DNA from: Kitasatospora sp. GP82
Lineage (GTDB): Bacteria > Actinomycetota > Actinomycetes > Streptomycetales > Streptomycetaceae
Length of the DNA: 64,000 nt
Assembly: GCF_029892105.1 (NCBI RefSeq)
Contig: NZ_JARZAJ010000004.1
Span: 1 to 64,000 of the forward strand
Direction: 5' to 3'
Positions 62,461 through 64,000 of the stretch are shown here, in pieces (position 1 is the stretch's first letter; each line of letters opens with the position of its first letter). The notes under the pieces are model-generated. The model did no database searches. It worked only from the letters and a program-made list of their open reading frames with translations, and was not told where the DNA came from. A program made the translations under genes and the position numbers.

Positions 62461-63276
62461 ATGGCACGGGCGACGGTGCGGCGACGGGTGGTACGGCTGC
62501 GCGGGGACGAGCGGGGGGCGCGGCCGGATGCGCTCGCGGCGGAGGAGCCACTGGAGATCCGGGTCGGCGGGGAGGCGCTGACGGTGACCATGAGGACGCC
62601 CGGACACGACTTCGACCTGGTGGCCGGGTTCCTGGTGGGCGAGGGGATGGTGGAGCGCGGTGAGCAGCTGGCCGCACTGCGCTACTGCGCCGGGACGGAC
62701 GACAACGGGGAGAACAGCTACAACGTGGTGGACGCCACCGTACGCGGGGCCGCCACCGCCCTCTCCAGCCACCGCAACCTGCTGACCACCAGCGCCTGCG
62801 GCCTCTGCGGCCGGGACACCGTCGACGCGGTACGGATGCACATCCGCCACCCGCTCGACCAGGACCCGCTCACGGTCTCCCCCGAGCTGCTGTACGCGCT
62901 GCCCGACCGCCTGCGTGCGGCGCAGCGGACCTTCGAGTCCACCGGCGGCCTGCACGCCGCCGGGCTGTTCGCACCGAGCGGTGAACTGCTCTGCGCCCGC
63001 GAGGACGTGGGGCGGCACAACGCGGTGGACAAGGTGATCGGCTGGGCCCTGCGCGAGGGGCGGCTGCCGCTGACCGGGCATCTGCTGCTGGTCAGCGGCC
63101 GCGCCTCGTTCGAGTTGACGCAGAAGGCGGCACTGGCGGGCCTACCGCTGCTGGCCGCCGTCTCGGCGCCGTCCTCGCTCGCGGTGGATCTGGCCGAGGA
63201 TCTCGGCCTCACCCTTGTCGGCTTCCTGCGCGGGCAGAGCGCCAACGTCTACACCCGCCCGGACCGGGTGGTCTGA
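62461..63276 (+). CDS. fdhD: Formate dehydrogenase accessory sulfurtransferase FdhD
   Basis: A 271-residue protein that passes sulfur to the molybdenum cofactor of formate dehydrogenase. Motifs: ALTVTMRTPGHDFDLVAGFLVGEG, the active CxxC in TSACGLCGRDTVDA, TGGLHAAGLF, AREDVGRHNAVDKVIGWAL and LLVSGRASFELTQKAALAG. GGGAGG about 9 bases before ATG 62461 supports this start over 62416. It is divergent from hutH; the hut route used here yields formate. No formate dehydrogenase gene lies in the window. Confidence 0.94.
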   Translation: MARATVRRRVVRLRGDERGARPDALAAEEPLEIRVGGEALTVTMRTPGHDFDLVAGFLVGEGMVERGEQLAALRYCAGTDDNGENSYNVVDATVRGAATALSSHRNLLTTSACGLCGRDTVDAVRMHIRHPLDQDPLTVSPELLYALPDRLRAAQRTFESTGGLHAAGLFAPSGELLCAREDVGRHNAVDKVIGWALREGRLPLTGHLLLVSGRASFELTQKAALAGLPLLAAVSAPSSLAVDLAEDLGLTLVGFLRGQSANVYTRPDRVV

Positions 63277-63327
63277 GGAGCCCCTGCCACGGGCGGCAGC
63301 CGTACGGCGCTCAGCGCCGCCGAAGGC

Positions 63328-63681
63328 TCAGTTGGTGCAGAAGCTGACGGCGATCGGGCTGCCGGTGCAGTTGGTGGGATGGTTGTCGACGATCGCGGAG
63401 TCCCGGAGGACACGGAACTGGGTGTTCGTCCAGACGCAGCCCGCGCTGGTGCCGGAGGTCCCGGTGCCGGAGGTGTTCCCGTTCACGAGGCTGTCGCGCA
63501 GGACCGTGTGGTCGTCGTTGAAGACGCCGAACACCCCCTCCGGTCGGCGATGGTCACCACGCCACACGCCACTGACAGTGCACACGGTCACTCCGACGCT
63601 CCGCACCTCCCGGCCGAAGATCCGCCTCATCACCCGGCTGAAACCCATCGCACTGCGGACAGATGCAGCACATGTTCGCAT
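63328..63681 (-). pseudogene. Short beta-helix fragment, probable gene remnant
   Basis: An open frame of 117 codons whose last ~65 residues look like two turns of a right-handed beta-helix (NDDHTVLRDSLVNGNTSG, then TNTQFRVLRDSAIVDN), ending CTGSPIAVSFCTN. Such proteins are normally 250 residues or more, secreted, with many turns. Here the N-terminal half is unrelated, Arg-rich and lacks a signal peptide, so it looks like the 3' end of a lost surface-protein gene. GGGGG 6 bases before ATG 63681 could still allow translation. Confidence 0.45.
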
Positions 63682-63761
63682 CACAACCCCCGTTCCCGCC
63701 CGGCCCCTGCGGTCGGGCGGCAGTACCAACTGTCCTACTCCGGCCCGCAGTTGTGACAGGC

Positions 63762-64000
63762 TCAGGGCGGCGGGGAGGCCGGGCCCGAGAGGGCGACCGC
63801 AACCAGGGCCCGCAGCGCCGCGGCCACCTGGCCGAGCGGCAGGGTGGACTCGTCCGCGAAGAGCTCGATCAGCCAGCCGCCCGCCGCGTTGCCGCCACCC
63901 GCCGCGACCATCCCCTTGTAACCGCTGACCACCATCATCGCCTCCTCCGCCGGGTCGTTCCCGGCGGCGCCGGAGCGCAGGGCGAAGGCACCGCCGCGTA
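63762..64000 (-). CDS. C-terminal end of an unrecognised protein (cut by window edge)
   Basis: An open frame entering from the right edge and ending at 63762, giving 78 residues with NDPAEEAMMVVSGYKGMVA, NAAGGWLIELFADE and LGQVAAALRALVAVALSG. Composition and codon bias are those of a real gene. I do not recognise the family; nothing in the visible part suggests a membrane or secreted protein. Confidence 0.6.
   Translation of the reverse strand, partial: RGGAFALRSGAAGNDPAEEAMMVVSGYKGMVAAGGGNAAGGWLIELFADESTLPLGQVAAALRALVAVALSGPASPPP

Overview
The DNA is very GC-rich, coding is strongly biased to G/C in third positions, and it carries whiB, F420 genes and many LytR-CpsA-Psr (LCP) proteins. This points to the chromosomal core of a Streptomyces- or Kitasatospora-like actinomycete. 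I see no phage, plasmid, insertion sequence, CRISPR array, rRNA or tRNA.

Layout. (1) 1-7.8 kb: ahcY (cut by the left edge), a cation-efflux transporter, a SIS-domain sugar-phosphate isomerase-like protein, Trm112, manB, a DUF3499 protein, a degenerate metallopeptidase and a DUF5719 protein. (2) 7.8-16 kb: a very large membrane glycosyltransferase, whiB with a clear promoter, a cysteine dioxygenase-like protein, and the F420 pair fbiA-fbiB. (3) 16-37.6 kb: nucleotidyltransferase, DNA glycosylase, PGRP amidase and a TIGR03089 protein. Six LCP cell-wall ligases follow, interleaved with a GT2, a hexapeptide acetyltransferase, an ABC transporter, an ssuE-type FMN reductase behind a 25-residue leader peptide, and an acyl-CoA dehydrogenase. 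(4) 37.6-50 kb: UDP-glucose dehydrogenase, CoA-binding protein, M19 dipeptidase, MHS transporter, a two-component system facing a TAXI solute-binding protein, purE-purK, gtrA and a second two-component system. (5) 50-53.4 kb: two tandem POT peptide transporters. (6) 53.4-62.3 kb: histidine degradation (hutU, M20 amidohydrolase, hutF, hutI as one transcript; hutH separate) with an RpiR-type regulator. Then come fdhD, a beta-helix fragment and the 3' end of a gene cut by the right edge.

How the genes work together. Regions 1-4 resemble, from memory, the mycobacterial order sahH-manA-manB-whiB2-fbiA-fbiB-LCP-fadE25-purEK-gtrA, so most of this is ancestral actinobacterial backbone. Its theme is sugar activation and attachment of glycopolymers to peptidoglycan. 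The hut genes convert histidine to glutamate by the formimidoylglutamate deiminase route, which releases formate; fdhD, divergent from hutH, fits that.

The least explained structures are non-coding. Two related palindromic elements (16858-17030 and 60470-60658) share arms with a family of short GGGGCGCGGGG motifs seen almost only in intergenic DNA, often at 3' ends. A leader peptide precedes ssuE. Many start codons sit 6-7 bases after a -10-like hexamer, suggesting leaderless mRNAs.
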